From assembly GCF_001039355.2 (NCBI RefSeq), contig NW_019775438.1:372304-409124 (forward strand): DNA of 36,821 nt, given 5' to 3'. The notes below the pieces were generated by a model. That model worked only from the letters and a program-made list of their open reading frames with translations, searched no databases and was not told the origin of the DNA. A program made the position numbers and the translations under genes. This document shows, piece by piece, positions 1 through 12,775 of this stretch. Within the stretch, counting starts at the first letter, position 1, and the number at the start of each line of letters is the position of its first letter. The DNA is from Lingula anatina. Lineage: Eukaryota; Brachiopoda; Lingulata; Lingulida; Lingulidae.

Positions 1-1712
1 ATGGTCAGATGGAAGCCACATCCTGGGTCTTTCAGAAGATGGTCAAAATTTTCAAGTTTTCATTGAAGTGCATCTAATTTTTTGTCAAATGACAGTCAAA
101 AATGGGGAAATTGATCAAAAAATAATTTGGAATACTGTCAGAAAATATCCCTGGATTCGCCCCGGTCTATTTCTTGTGTTGTTTTTTAAAAAATAGAAAT
201 ATGTGCTTCTTTGTTCATTTGTGAACATTTCACAGGTAGAAAAGGTCATTTTTAACTCCATATGGCATCACTGATAACACATTGGTAAAAACTCCCCATC
301 AATATTCAAATTTATCAATTCAAAAACAAATGAAATAAAAAGAAGATAAATTTTTCTAAAAAAAAAAATAAATACCCTTTGCACTTTGTTCTAATGTGTT
401 ATTACAATAAACATCCTAATAAAATACACAAAAGTCAAGTCTTGAATGAACAAGAATTTCATTAAAACACTTTATTTTAACATATCAGTACAAGTGAATA
501 AATTTAAAATGTGGCTTGAGTCAGTGTCCAACACATATACATATATCAACATGTAATCACAATGTCATGGTCAAATCTAATCTTTAAAATAACTTCTGTT
601 GGATTAAGGGAGATCAATATGTTCTGTTTTCTTATAATTCAGAGATAAATGTTACAGTAGTCTTATGAAATATGTTATGTCACGTTAAAAATACCTTTAC
701 ATCAGGGTAAATTTGCTAATTTGAGCTGATGACATGACGGATGCATTTTTTAGTTTAAAATCAAGTTTTTGATTTCCAATAAATGTAGATCTCCTTGATT
801 TGAACAGCTATCAACACAGCTTTAATCACAACTTACATTATTACAATCTGGTACCAGGAATATTCTTCAAAGTCTTCTGATTTTATCAGTAAATAGGCAA
901 AATAATGTCTTTGTTTGATGACACATCATAACCAGAAGCTCATATTCAATAAACAAAAGAAGTTTTTACAGAACTTGATCAATAATTACTTTAAAATATA
1001 TGCCAAAAACCCATAAACTTTCAATAACATTTATGGCTCTTGCCATATTTTATAAACAAATAATCAAATCAAAATCACGTGCTGAACTACTACTAGTATT
1101 TCTAAGAACCACCTACTAATATAGATTTTGTTGATAAAAAACTGTAAAAAAATTTAAAAGATCAGATTCACTCTGTATATAACTTAACATAGCACCTGCT
1201 GATTTTGCTTCTAACACACACACATGCACGCACACACGCACACATGCACACACACACAGGTATATTCTAAATTTGTTTACATCCTTCGGGTATATAACTA
1301 TATAATTGGTCATTTTGAGTTCCATATCACATTCTTCATTTACAAAATTACATATTTTACTACTGCATTAATTATTAATACCCATAAAATGAAATTCAGC
1401 CACTTGAAAAATACACAATACAAAGAGGTCTAAGCATAAAACTGATTGTAACTGCAGTTATAGCCCATGCCATTACATGTATCAATCCAAAATATGAGGT
1501 TTTCACAGGATATGCTAGTTACTGGTATACTGATACACCGTAGGTATTTGCAATATAAGAGATAAAGGGGAAGAACAAGAGAAATAAGGGGAATACACCA
1601 CTACTGAAAACAAGGCATAAAATCATTAAACAAACTATTACATTGAACTCCTACTTTGGTTTGATTTACTTTGGAACACTGATCACTATTATTACTGTTA
1701 AAAAGCATGGAG
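1..1712. other. 3' flank of receptor gene, no gene seen
   Basis: AT-rich DNA. I see no coding exon on either strand. A CA/TG microsatellite lies at 1213-1258. A second AATAAA on the minus strand lies near 471-476. Confidence 0.6.
1213..1258. repeat. (CA)n microsatellite, imperfect
   Basis: Alternating CA with occasional TG and CG interruptions. Confidence 0.9.
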
Positions 1713-1721
1713 GGGATAATA

Positions 1722-1727
1722 TTTATT
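1722..1727 (-). terminator. Candidate poly(A) signal of the receptor gene
   Basis: AATAAA on the minus strand, 172 bases beyond the receptor stop codon. It is the nearest clear hexamer downstream. In AT-rich DNA such hexamers occur by chance. Confidence 0.4.
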
Positions 1728-1898
1728 CCACAATGTGTGAAATTAATACAATTTATACAGCAAAAGAAGCTACCTTTTGTCTTCTAAAAATCCTCTTATC
1801 AATGTTCTGAATCAGTAATTTGAACAAGTCACCAGTTCTTAATTCCATCTCCAATGAATAAAAATATTAAGGTACAAGACAGATGTTCACAGCTATCC

Positions 1899-2031
1899 TT
1901 ATAAACCATAGTACATGCCACTATCATCTGGGGGAGGGTGGAAGAAATCATTCAACTGGTTCTTGATCTGGTGGAATGAGGGACGCTTGCTTGGATCATG
2001 GTACATGCATTTCTGCATCACTTGGTTGTAG
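1899..2031 (-). CDS. Exon 23: end of kinase-like domain and short tail
   Basis: Reads [20 protein letters not shown] then [10 protein letters not shown], with a short tail ending DDSGMYYGL and TAA at 1901-1899. The consensus CW....RP.F has Met in place of Trp. The tail has only about 15 residues beyond the fold and one YY pair, so there is little room for phosphotyrosine docking. Confidence 0.92.
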
Positions 2032-5000
2032 CTGCAATGTATAATTTTGTAAATAGCACAATGTTTTATCTGCTTACTTAAAACAATACTGAAATGTTAG
2101 TCTTAAATTTTATGAACATGAAATTCTATTAAATACCATTCAGCTAAAACAACCCCCAGTGAAAATAAATACAAAATAAATGATCTTTGCATTTATAGCA
2201 ATATTACCACCCTTTTAATCTCTGAGCTTATAAAAATATCACATACTATTAGCTGCATTCAACTAAAATAAAACAGAGGCATATCAAAATAATTAAGTGC
2301 TTATAATTTTTGAGTATTTGATTTCTGGGGCCTAAATTGAGTGCATATTGTTAACTGGGGGACTCAGATCAGTTTAATTGTCCAATAAAATAAAAGACTA
2401 CTAGTACAGCATTAGACAAAAAAGAACACTAATAAATATTTCTTAAAATGACAGAGTTTCAAACAGCTATGCAACACTTAGTTTGGTATATTCCAATAAT
2501 CCACACTTTTACTGTAGAAACTGGTTATATCTTTTATCTAGCTGTGAGCTACAGTGATAAACATAATATGTATAACAAAGATTCAGCAAATAAAATCTCC
2601 TGTGAAAATGAGTTACATAAAAAATGAAAGAAAAGTTACTCTGCATTCACACCAAAAACAATTGGTAAATATTTTCAACTGGTAGAGTATATAAACTTAC
2701 ATATCATCTGGGCACTCTACAGGCTTGTCAGGGCGAGTTCCATTCTCCAGCAGGGTTATCAGTTTGTCCTTGTGTCCAGTAGGATAAGGAAGGTCACCTA
2801 AAATGTTAAGCACAATCTGGATAGTGTAATGTGTTAGTAGTGTAAAGAAGGTCACCTAAAATATCAATCATTATCTTGACATTGAGACTTGTTAGATGTG
2901 ACAGTCTGTTGACTTAGTGATCATTATTTAATAATAATATATATCAAAAAGCTGTAACTACTCTTGGAATTTTTGCTTGGTGCTCCACAAGGAACCATGG
3001 GAATTAAACATTAAGTGCAGACAAGTTTTGCTAAAGACTCACCCAGGCTGTATATCTCCCATAAAGTGATACCAAAGGCCCAGACATCAGATGCAGTGGT
3101 ATAATGCAGTTGAGGATCCTGCAGAATTTCCAAGGCCATCCATTTGGTGGGTAAACGACTCTGGTGATATAACAAGACAATGATAACCATCACAACATTT
3201 TTTCATAAATATTTAACAGATAACAAAATCTTTGTAAGAAAAATATCAATTAAGCCAGCCATTATTTATAACGCATTACTTTCTTATTGCTACACACTTT
3301 TGTTAGAAAAGCAAAGTACCTTGTTTTTGGCTGCATCTTTTCCTTCAGGACCAAATCCCATTACCTTGGCAACCATTTTACCATTAAGGAGGACATTCTT
3401 GGACATCAGCCTCCTGTGGACAATCTTGAAAGAGAATAAAATATGAAAGTGCAAGTAAATTTATCAGAATGAGGTTTGATTTGGTAAAAGATATTCTTTG
3501 TAGTTCATGAGGAGGTGAGCTCTATTTGTTTATTATACATATTGTCCACCAAGTTGCATGTATGTAGGAAAAACAATTTTGATTTGGCTGATTAATCTGT
3601 ATTTTATTGATATAAATACTTGTGACTGGTCATGTACTTTTTAACTATACAAAAAAGTTTAAGGATATAAAAACATTTCACCGAAGGTGGTGAAAACAAA
3701 TGATTTTGCTATATACATGTACAGAAACAAATGAACATCTTAAATGACAAACAATATCTGAACAGGGCTATGTAACTAACTGTTTAGAGACCTAGAAATG
3801 AGGTCACTGAACAGTGGATTGTACTTAATTGGATAAATAGCAATGGCAAATGGCAGTAAAACACAAGCATACTATACAGAATAGGACACTGTAAATGATC
3901 AATCAAAGAACTTAAATTCTACAAGTCTTATACACGAGGTATGTGTTTACATATAGGAAACAGCAGTACGTACCTTCTTTTCACTCAGATGTTCCATCCC
4001 TGCTGCTATTTGTACAGCATACTCTGTCATACGATCAGCTGTGTCAGCGCTCAGTTCACCTCCCTTTGCCTTCTGTGCCAGCAACCAATCACGAAGGGTG
4101 CCATTTTTGCAGTACTCCAGGACCATGTATGGGCCTGTAACAAGTTTTGATTACTATCACAATATTATATTAAGTCAAAGAAACCGATTCTTTCATCTTG
4201 TACTATGTTTTTACAGGGATAAAAATCACAGAAGGTTCAAGTGATAATAACTCTTCGTTTCGGCCAAAAAATGAATTTTCCTGGAGTAAACAACAATTTT
4301 CTCATACTAACCAATGGTTAATGAATTCATTTTTACATTCAAAATTAGTCCCTAGTTTTTTTCTAAAAAGTTTGGTTTTTTGTTAAAATCTCTTAAGAGG
4401 TTTTAACAGAGTATAGCCATCAATAGAGGTCACGTGGTCTTAAGACAAGCTCAGATATCAGAATAATAGCTGTAACTGCTGTTTTTGTGGTAAAACAGTA
4501 TATATTATATTTCTATGAGTTATTCACAATGTTTTTATTGTGAAATATAGATCTCATATAAAGAGTTATTATCCCTTTAACTTAGCAACATAATCATTCA
4601 ACAGAACAGATGACCAAGATTTAATGTGAATCTCTCCACTCATTGGGTAGAAATTGATCAAACTGGACCTAAATGTAGCTCTTTTTTTGGAATTACAAAA
4701 ACACCCTTTTTAGAATCAGTTGGACTAAGTTGTAAATAAGAACTGCTTTGGCCACAAACAGTTAAATTTAATAAATAAAAATTAATAAATACCCTTACTG
4801 CCAGCCTTCTGTCAATATAAATACCTACTTTTATGTGTGCTTTTAATGTCACAATTGAATATTTGTGAAACTGGACACTGCATTGGTTACTCTTTTAATT
4901 AAAATTACCTGTCTGGATGTCATCGTTCACCTTTCCAAGCATGGCCAGAACATTTTCATGACGGGGAACATCTCCAACAAACTTGATCTTATCCAACATC

Positions 5001-8000
5001 AACTGTCTGTCTGCCTTATTCTTGGGATCTGAAAAGTTAGGGATTGACATAAGAGCATATCACACTAGACAGCAAAGCTTGCAAATATACAGATACCAAA
5101 CAGACAAAGTGATCAAAACATATAATGGCATATGCATTGTCTGTATGAATGTGAAAACCAAGGTGCATCAATCTGAAAATCAAGATGCATACATACATCA
5201 CTGATTCCAAAAATATTTTGAGTAGCACGTTGTACAAGGAGGGGCATTGTTATTAATAAAGTTTCTCGTTTATTAATAATAACTGGAGTTGTATTCTTTC
5301 TTGTGATTTAAGTTTATTAGAAAGTCTACCTCAGTATTCCAAATGTCACATAATACTGTACAATGCATTTGTACTTCATGGGTTTGATCAAAAACTTACA
5401 CCAAATTGTGCTGTTATGACTGACAAATTTCACATATTAAATAACAAATATTATTATATATGTATATATAATAAGTCAGTCAATCAGCTAACTCAGAAGT
5501 ACTAAGTAGATGTATAGAAAATCCTTCAAAACTATAGTATCTTTGTTACATTACTCTGATGTAAGTGCAACTTCTGGGACTACAACACCTAACCTTTCAA
5601 CACTTTTGCAATAACTGCCATAGAATTCTGTTTATCAGGAGTCCACTCAGCATGTCTAATTATAGCAAAATGGCCATTGCAGAGTATGTCTCCCAGAACA
5701 ACATGGCTGCTGGAAATCTCCACACTTCTGCCAAATGCCTCACTGTCATAGTAAATGCCTTGGTCTTCATCTACATCGTATGTGTAGTTATTGTACTAAA
5801 ATGTACAAAAATCTTTATAAAATCAGAAGTTCATTGCATTCACCACTGTAATTATTGTAATCATGTATGGACAGAAAAAATCCATAACTCTCAGCATTTT
5901 TGCTACAAACAGATGACTCAAATTAAAAAACTAGACAGCAAAGCTGGCATATATGCAGACACCAAACATTGCAGCAATATTTACAATAAATAAATAAATA
6001 CAAAAAAAGTGATAACTTTTACAAAAGTAATATGACCATGACAGTTTTATTAACATGCAAATAAATTTTGAAGTAAAACCAAAATATAGTTTGGCACTAA
6101 TGGAAGAAACATCACAAAAATACATTCAAAAAAGTTGGGGAGGAAGGACGATGATCTATTGAAGCTCTATGTACAGTAACTACAAATGGCAACCACAACA
6201 GCAAGGATACAGATAACATTTGCCAGATGGCTGAGAAGCTGTTTGGTGGTCCAAGTTTTCAGATAGAAATAAAGTTAATTTTAAGGAAACCTCTGTCTAT
6301 CTATTCTATGTGTCTATTGAGGTGAGTTTCACCTGTCAGACAGGGTTTTTTAGATGTCAAATTTCAGAAAAAATGGCATCAACTAAAAATGACTGTATGA
6401 TTTCTTTCTATCTCTAAATATAAAGAAAAAATACAATAAAAACTACATCCTGTTGTTTGATTCTACTATCAGGTAATTTTATACAAAAATGTACACTTAC
6501 ACATGCAGTTTCATTTCCCTGCCTGTTTTTTGGTCGCCAGAATTTCAACTTTTCATCTTTCCATAACCAAGGATGACCACGCCTCCGACGAACTACTGCC
6601 ACAGCTCCCAGACCCACCACAATAACAGCCAGGATCATAAAGAAGATTGGCACTAATTTAAATATAAAATATAAGATGGGATTTGGCCCAGAGGAAAGTG
6701 AGACAGCCAAAAAAAGTTTTTTAAACAAAATTTTGTTATAACTAGAAATTATGCAAAATTATAGTTTTGTGTTTTCATTATTAAACAAACCCTAATTTCA
6801 TTAAGATTGGTACTAATATACATTAGTTGAAATTAAAACAGATAAATGTAATAATTATGTTTTCAAGAGCAATGAAAGCACTTAACATTTTTACTATACT
6901 TATACTATCTCTATATTTCAGAAATCCTGAAAATACTGATACACTTTAATAGAGTTTCTATACATGTAGTAAAAAATATGTATAGAAAAAAAATAAGTAT
7001 AGCAGCAAAATGAAAAAAGAAACAACATATTAACAGACAGATAGATCTACCTTCTAAGCCTGAATTATATATTATAGGGACATAAGAAGTGACATACATG
7101 TTAGAAGTCCGCTTTTATCCTCGCCCTGATCACTTGGCCCATTTCCAAGTAAAGCGGACACTCTTGGACTGGTCAAGTCAATATCTTAAAAGTTCAGAAA
7201 TATACTCATTTTATCCATTGAATTGAAAAATCAATACAGAAGACTAAGGCATCAAATTTCATTTAAGAAAAAAAACAAAAACAAATATAAAGCTAGCCTA
7301 TTAGTATTCAACATTCTCAAGCAATTAAATTTAAATATAATTCTTTGAGATCTCCCATTAGAACCCTATATACTTTAAATATCACAGCACACATCTTGAA
7401 TATTTTTAATTGCATAACAAGTATTAACAATTTACATGTTAGGTGTTACCTTTTGAGACCATGCTTGCATTTAGAAACAAATTATTATCACTATTAGAAT
7501 TATTATCAAATTATTTATTTTCTACATAATATGCATAAACTTTATGTCAGTTCTATTTACCACGTCTCACTCTAATATTATTCCCAGCCTTGTCCTGCAC
7601 TTGGAGCACAACTGTAAACGCAGCTTTATCGCTTTTCACATCATATATTGGAAACCTGTCTCCAGCTGTCCAAGAGCCATTTGCAAGAGGGGCTTGTCCC
7701 AATCCTATTTCTTTGGTGCTTAAGTAGGTGTATATGAAGTAATGATAATTAGCAATACCAGACAATGTATCCTTCCAGTTATCACCCCATGATATGGTCA
7801 GAAGTATCTCTTTCTGAAAGGGAAGGCATGCACTAAAAGACCTCTCCATTTAAGACGCTGCTTCATACATTAAAAACTTGCGTTCAAATCCAATTTATTT
7901 CTTGTATTTCATTCTGTCCTATTCAAATCTTTTAATCAAGCCTTCGCCTAAAAGTCTGTTTGTTTCCTTTTTGCAATCAGTTAAGCTTGAATATTTTCTA

Positions 8001-9518
8001 GATGTCATACATAAACTATTTATTTATTTTATTGATTGCAAAACTTGGCAAAAAGGGAAAAAAGGAAACATCTAAGGAACCATTCCCAGATCCTATCATA
8101 CCAAATGTGGATTGATCTATCTCCAAGGGGATTCTCTCTAAACTGCAATCAACTTAAGTGGCTTAGATGTCTGTCATGCCTAGTGAAGCTGGTAGGGGGT
8201 AATTAATTAATGTTTTGCAGCTTCAATATTTAGGCGTGCCAGATATCTAAGCCGCTTTAGCTGAAAGTAATTTAACGCTAAACCCCTTGGAGATGGATCA
8301 ATTCTGTTAGATCGATCTATAGGTATGGGAACCAAGTCTAAGACAAAGACAAACAATCCCCATTACTGTCCCTTTTAATGCAACCGACCTTAGTAACACT
8401 AATTTGTTGTCCAACTGCTACTTTCAATTCTTCATCTTCACATTTTCCAGTGCCAGCAGCACAGTTATAATACGGAGGCTCAGTATCATAGTGGATGTTG
8501 ATTTGGCGCTGAACTGTTTTTCCTTGGTATTTAACATTTTGCCCAGAAACAATCTTGTGGCCACCATTGCTAGCTTTGAGGGCAATTTTTAGTCTAAGAA
8601 ATTGGAAAATAGATATTTATTTTCAAGTTAGTTTTAGGAAGTCAAGAGAGTGATGCCCAGCTTGCAAACTTCTTGTACATTTTGTATTTTAATTGTATTT
8701 TTATGCCAAACTCCTGTAAGTTGTCATTTGAAGTAATTTTATCTAGTTGCACAATAATAATGGACAATTTATACTAAATCAAAGTTTTGGTCTGTTTGTC
8801 TTATGTCATATAATTCTGAAGTTCAATTATAATACTGAGAAAAATCACAGGGAAAAAAGATGGGTTCTGTTTTTGGTTTACTAAAAACAAATTCTTACTT
8901 GTCACGGTCTTTTCTAGACCCAGACAGTCTGTGGGTTTGGCTGCAGGATACAAAGGACTCCAAAGAGGTGTCAGCTTTAAGGCAGTCTAGAGTGGCCTCT
9001 TTTTTGGCACTGCCTCCTGTTAACATGGTTGAATTGAGAATTTTATTTTTCAAATGTATTTTGAAAAGTGAAATTCTAGATGCCAATCAAATCTGAAATT
9101 TGGAGGTCTATCTTGACTAGCTGTCATATTCCAATCAACTCATAACTAGCATAAGCATTATCAATTCATAAATACAATGCCCTGGTTTTTCATGAAAGGC
9201 CTTAATTTATTTAATCATTATAAGCTTTGAGGTAATAATCTTACCAACTGACTCGATTTCTATTTCAGCCTTAGAAGAAACAAGTCCTAACTTGAAATCG
9301 GATACAAATGATGGCCATGATGGCAAATCCCCTATCATTCTGTATGCAGCATCCCACGATAACTTCAAATCTGCCAAGTCAAGCTTATTGGTGTATAGAT
9401 TGATGGTGTTTGATTCCTCTGCTGCATTCTCATACACAAAGGGAAGGCTGTCATTTGCAGTCAGCATAATCTGTATTGTCTTGATGGTAGGATCTTGGAT
9501 AGCTCCACTAACTGAATT

Positions 9519-9573
<55 letters not shown>

Positions 9574-12500
9574 TACAATTATTGACTTTGGGTGAGGTCT
9601 TAGGCACTGGTCAATTATCCCAGCTTCTGATCAATAATTTGTCAAGGTGACTGAAACACAAAGTCTTTAATTGTTTAGTTACATGGTTGTGAATTTTGAA
9701 ATCAAAACACAATTGAGAGTTTGCTGCTATATAATAAATACAGATTTCTTTATTTATGTAGCCGGCACCTTCACACATAAAATACCTTCATCAGGCAAAT
9801 TCAGTGAACTACATCATTATACAAATAAATAAGCAATAGGCAGCATAATTACACATATGAATTCATATTATAAATCTTGTACCTAAACAGTTGTGTCGTT
9901 AATGGTATCTAGCGACATGCAGTATGCAGAAGTTGTGCATTACACTATTATTGTACAATCACATTCTCAAATCAACAACAAAGTACAGTTATTCTAACAA
10001 TATCTAAAAGATAAGACAATTTAATAACTTAAAAAAAACATTGGGAATAAATGCAGAAGTAAATGTAAATCTGTAAGTGATGGCCAAGATTTCTTAAATA
10101 TAAGGTGGCAAAAATATTATGATAATAAGTTATGCATAAAAGAACTTTGTGGGGTTGCAGAAAGACCAAAATCAGTCCAGATGCATTACAAGATTAGCTG
10201 TCTTTCGTTCATGTAGGTCCACCATATTTAGGTCTGGCCTTGCTAGACCTCGGCTCTTCTCGATGTGAATGCTCTCTAAGTGTGAATTAGAATTATGAAG
10301 CAGTGAGTACAGTAATAATAGAAATAGTTGAAAAAGGGTGCAAATAAGATAAATTTTAGTATATAGATTCAAGAAATTGACATTAATATATATATATCTG
10401 ATACAATGAAAAAATCTTACTTGTATTACAGTTGTCCCCACTAAATCCAGCTGTGCACACACATTTCCCAGTGTCTGGGACACAGAACCCTGGGTAACAG
10501 TTCTGGCTGTGACAAAAATCTGAAATTACAACAAAAAAGTTAAGTTTATTAATTAATTAATTTACATTTCTGTTTTTACAAACAACAAATTTAAAAACAT
10601 TTACATTTTTCATCAGTTATTTTCATAAAGCTGATTTGACCAACTTACTTGGACTAATGGTGGGCAGGTGATCAGCAACATTGATCTCTGAAATGTATGA
10701 ATAAAATACAAAATGTATTTGTAGTAATATTACTAAAAAACTGTATTATTATCTGCATTTGGAAACAGTTTTACATTATGTAACTTTTGCCTCAAAACTT
10801 TTAGACCTACATTTTGTGCACTTTGACACAAGAGACAAGTATATTGATTGCAGCTCAATAACACGGGATATTGTGCTATTTTTATAGCAAGTAAGACAAC
10901 TTATGTTTCAGGCCCTTACTTGAGTAATTCAAGTGGGATGCTGTGAATTGATTTATCAGGAACTGAAGTAGACTTTCTTTTGGATGTAAAAGTTATGATC
11001 AGTTTTGGGGCTTTACATAGTCATTTTGTGAAACCAGCCTGGAATATTGATCAAAGTTGGGTGACACCATATTCCTTCTTTCAAAGCAATGTATTCTAAC
11101 TTATTTTATACTTTTATTGGGTTTAATTGGGTTTATCCTAAATTAAATTCAGTGGCATTTTGCCATTTTGTCAGGTTTCAAATTATGATATTCTCATCTA
11201 AGTAAATGCTGTTTCAGTGCTGACAAATTTGATCCAAATATGAACATGGATCTCAAAACATGCTTAATTTTTGTAAAACATATTGGCCCATGCTGTCAAC
11301 ATTTCACTTGCTGTTTTATATAAATGTGCTGTGAACAATGAAAACAAAATAAATTTCCTTGGACAACATGACTTTGTAATAATTAAGAATCAATGTAAAG
11401 TCATCACATAACTATGGGGTATGGGGCTGCACGACAGAGATGATGTTTTGAAATGACGTCACGGCCAGTTGTACATGTAGGTATGTTGATCTATATATAT
11501 CACATAGAGGCTACAATATATTATATGGGGCGAGTATGGGCGAGTTATTGGATCGAGATGCTTGCGCTCGGTCGCAATGCGTGATACTTTCGAGTTGCCG
11601 CTCGACTAATTGCAAATCGAAGTCACCTTTTAAATTAAAATTTATTTCAAAACTGAATCTGGTCTTTCTTTATATCTTGGAGGACAATTAGTATAAAAAA
11701 ACAATTAGTGACATTAATATTGACATTATTCTCTCTGGGACTACGGTAATGTNGTATGATACTTCGTGTCGAGTCCCATTTCCTCGAGTTCACTGGACAC
11801 TATACTTCATAGTCCCCCCAGGACTATGTACTTTGTTGAATAGTTAAAAACCAACTTTTCAATAATAATATGTAATCTGTGATGCTTACCTTTTTTTACA
11901 GTTGCCTCATTTCCAGCTTTGTCCACAACTTTCAGAAGAACAGCATAAGTTCCTGTATTCACAATGTATATTGGCCACGGATTGCCACTTCTCCATTCCC
12001 CAGTGTGCACAGGTGAACCACTTTGTATGGTACCACGGATAATGGTATACACATACTTCTCAATACCAGATGTCACATCTATCCAGTTAGCCCACTGGAT
12101 CTCTAGCTGAGGCTGTAACAAAGAGACAAATAATTGCTTATCCCTTCTATCTCATTCATAATTGGACTTTCAATATCATACATTCAGTGAAATTTTGCAC
12201 AAAAGATATGATAAACTTTTCATTTAAATCAAAACTCATGTACAAGTATGAGGTGTGTATAGTATGTATGTATCACCTTATACAGGTATGATCAAATCCT
12301 ATTTTCTTATTATAATATTAACTGTAAAATATGATAAATACATTGTTCTTAATGAAAGTGGATCAGATAGAAATAACCTGGGTTTCATTTTTTGCCACAT
12401 AAGTCATTAAGGCAGAGTCTTTTTCAGGACATTTTCCAAGGTCACGACAAATATGTTTCGGTTCCTCAAAGTCGAAAATGTAAGTGAAATTTCTGGTTGC

Positions 12501-12711
12501 TTCTTGTCCTTTGAACACATGTTTTGTAACTGAGCTAGTATCTGTATTTAACACATCCTTGTAGCCTCCATTCCTGCTTGATATGCCCACTTCCAACCTG
12601 AGATAATCAAAAATTCTACTTCACTTTGAAAGTAAAACAAGACAACAGAGTTGTTAAATGTACAGTTCAATATGAGAAACAAAACTGTTTAAACAGTAAC
12701 ACACAAACACT

Positions 12712-12775
<64 letters not shown>

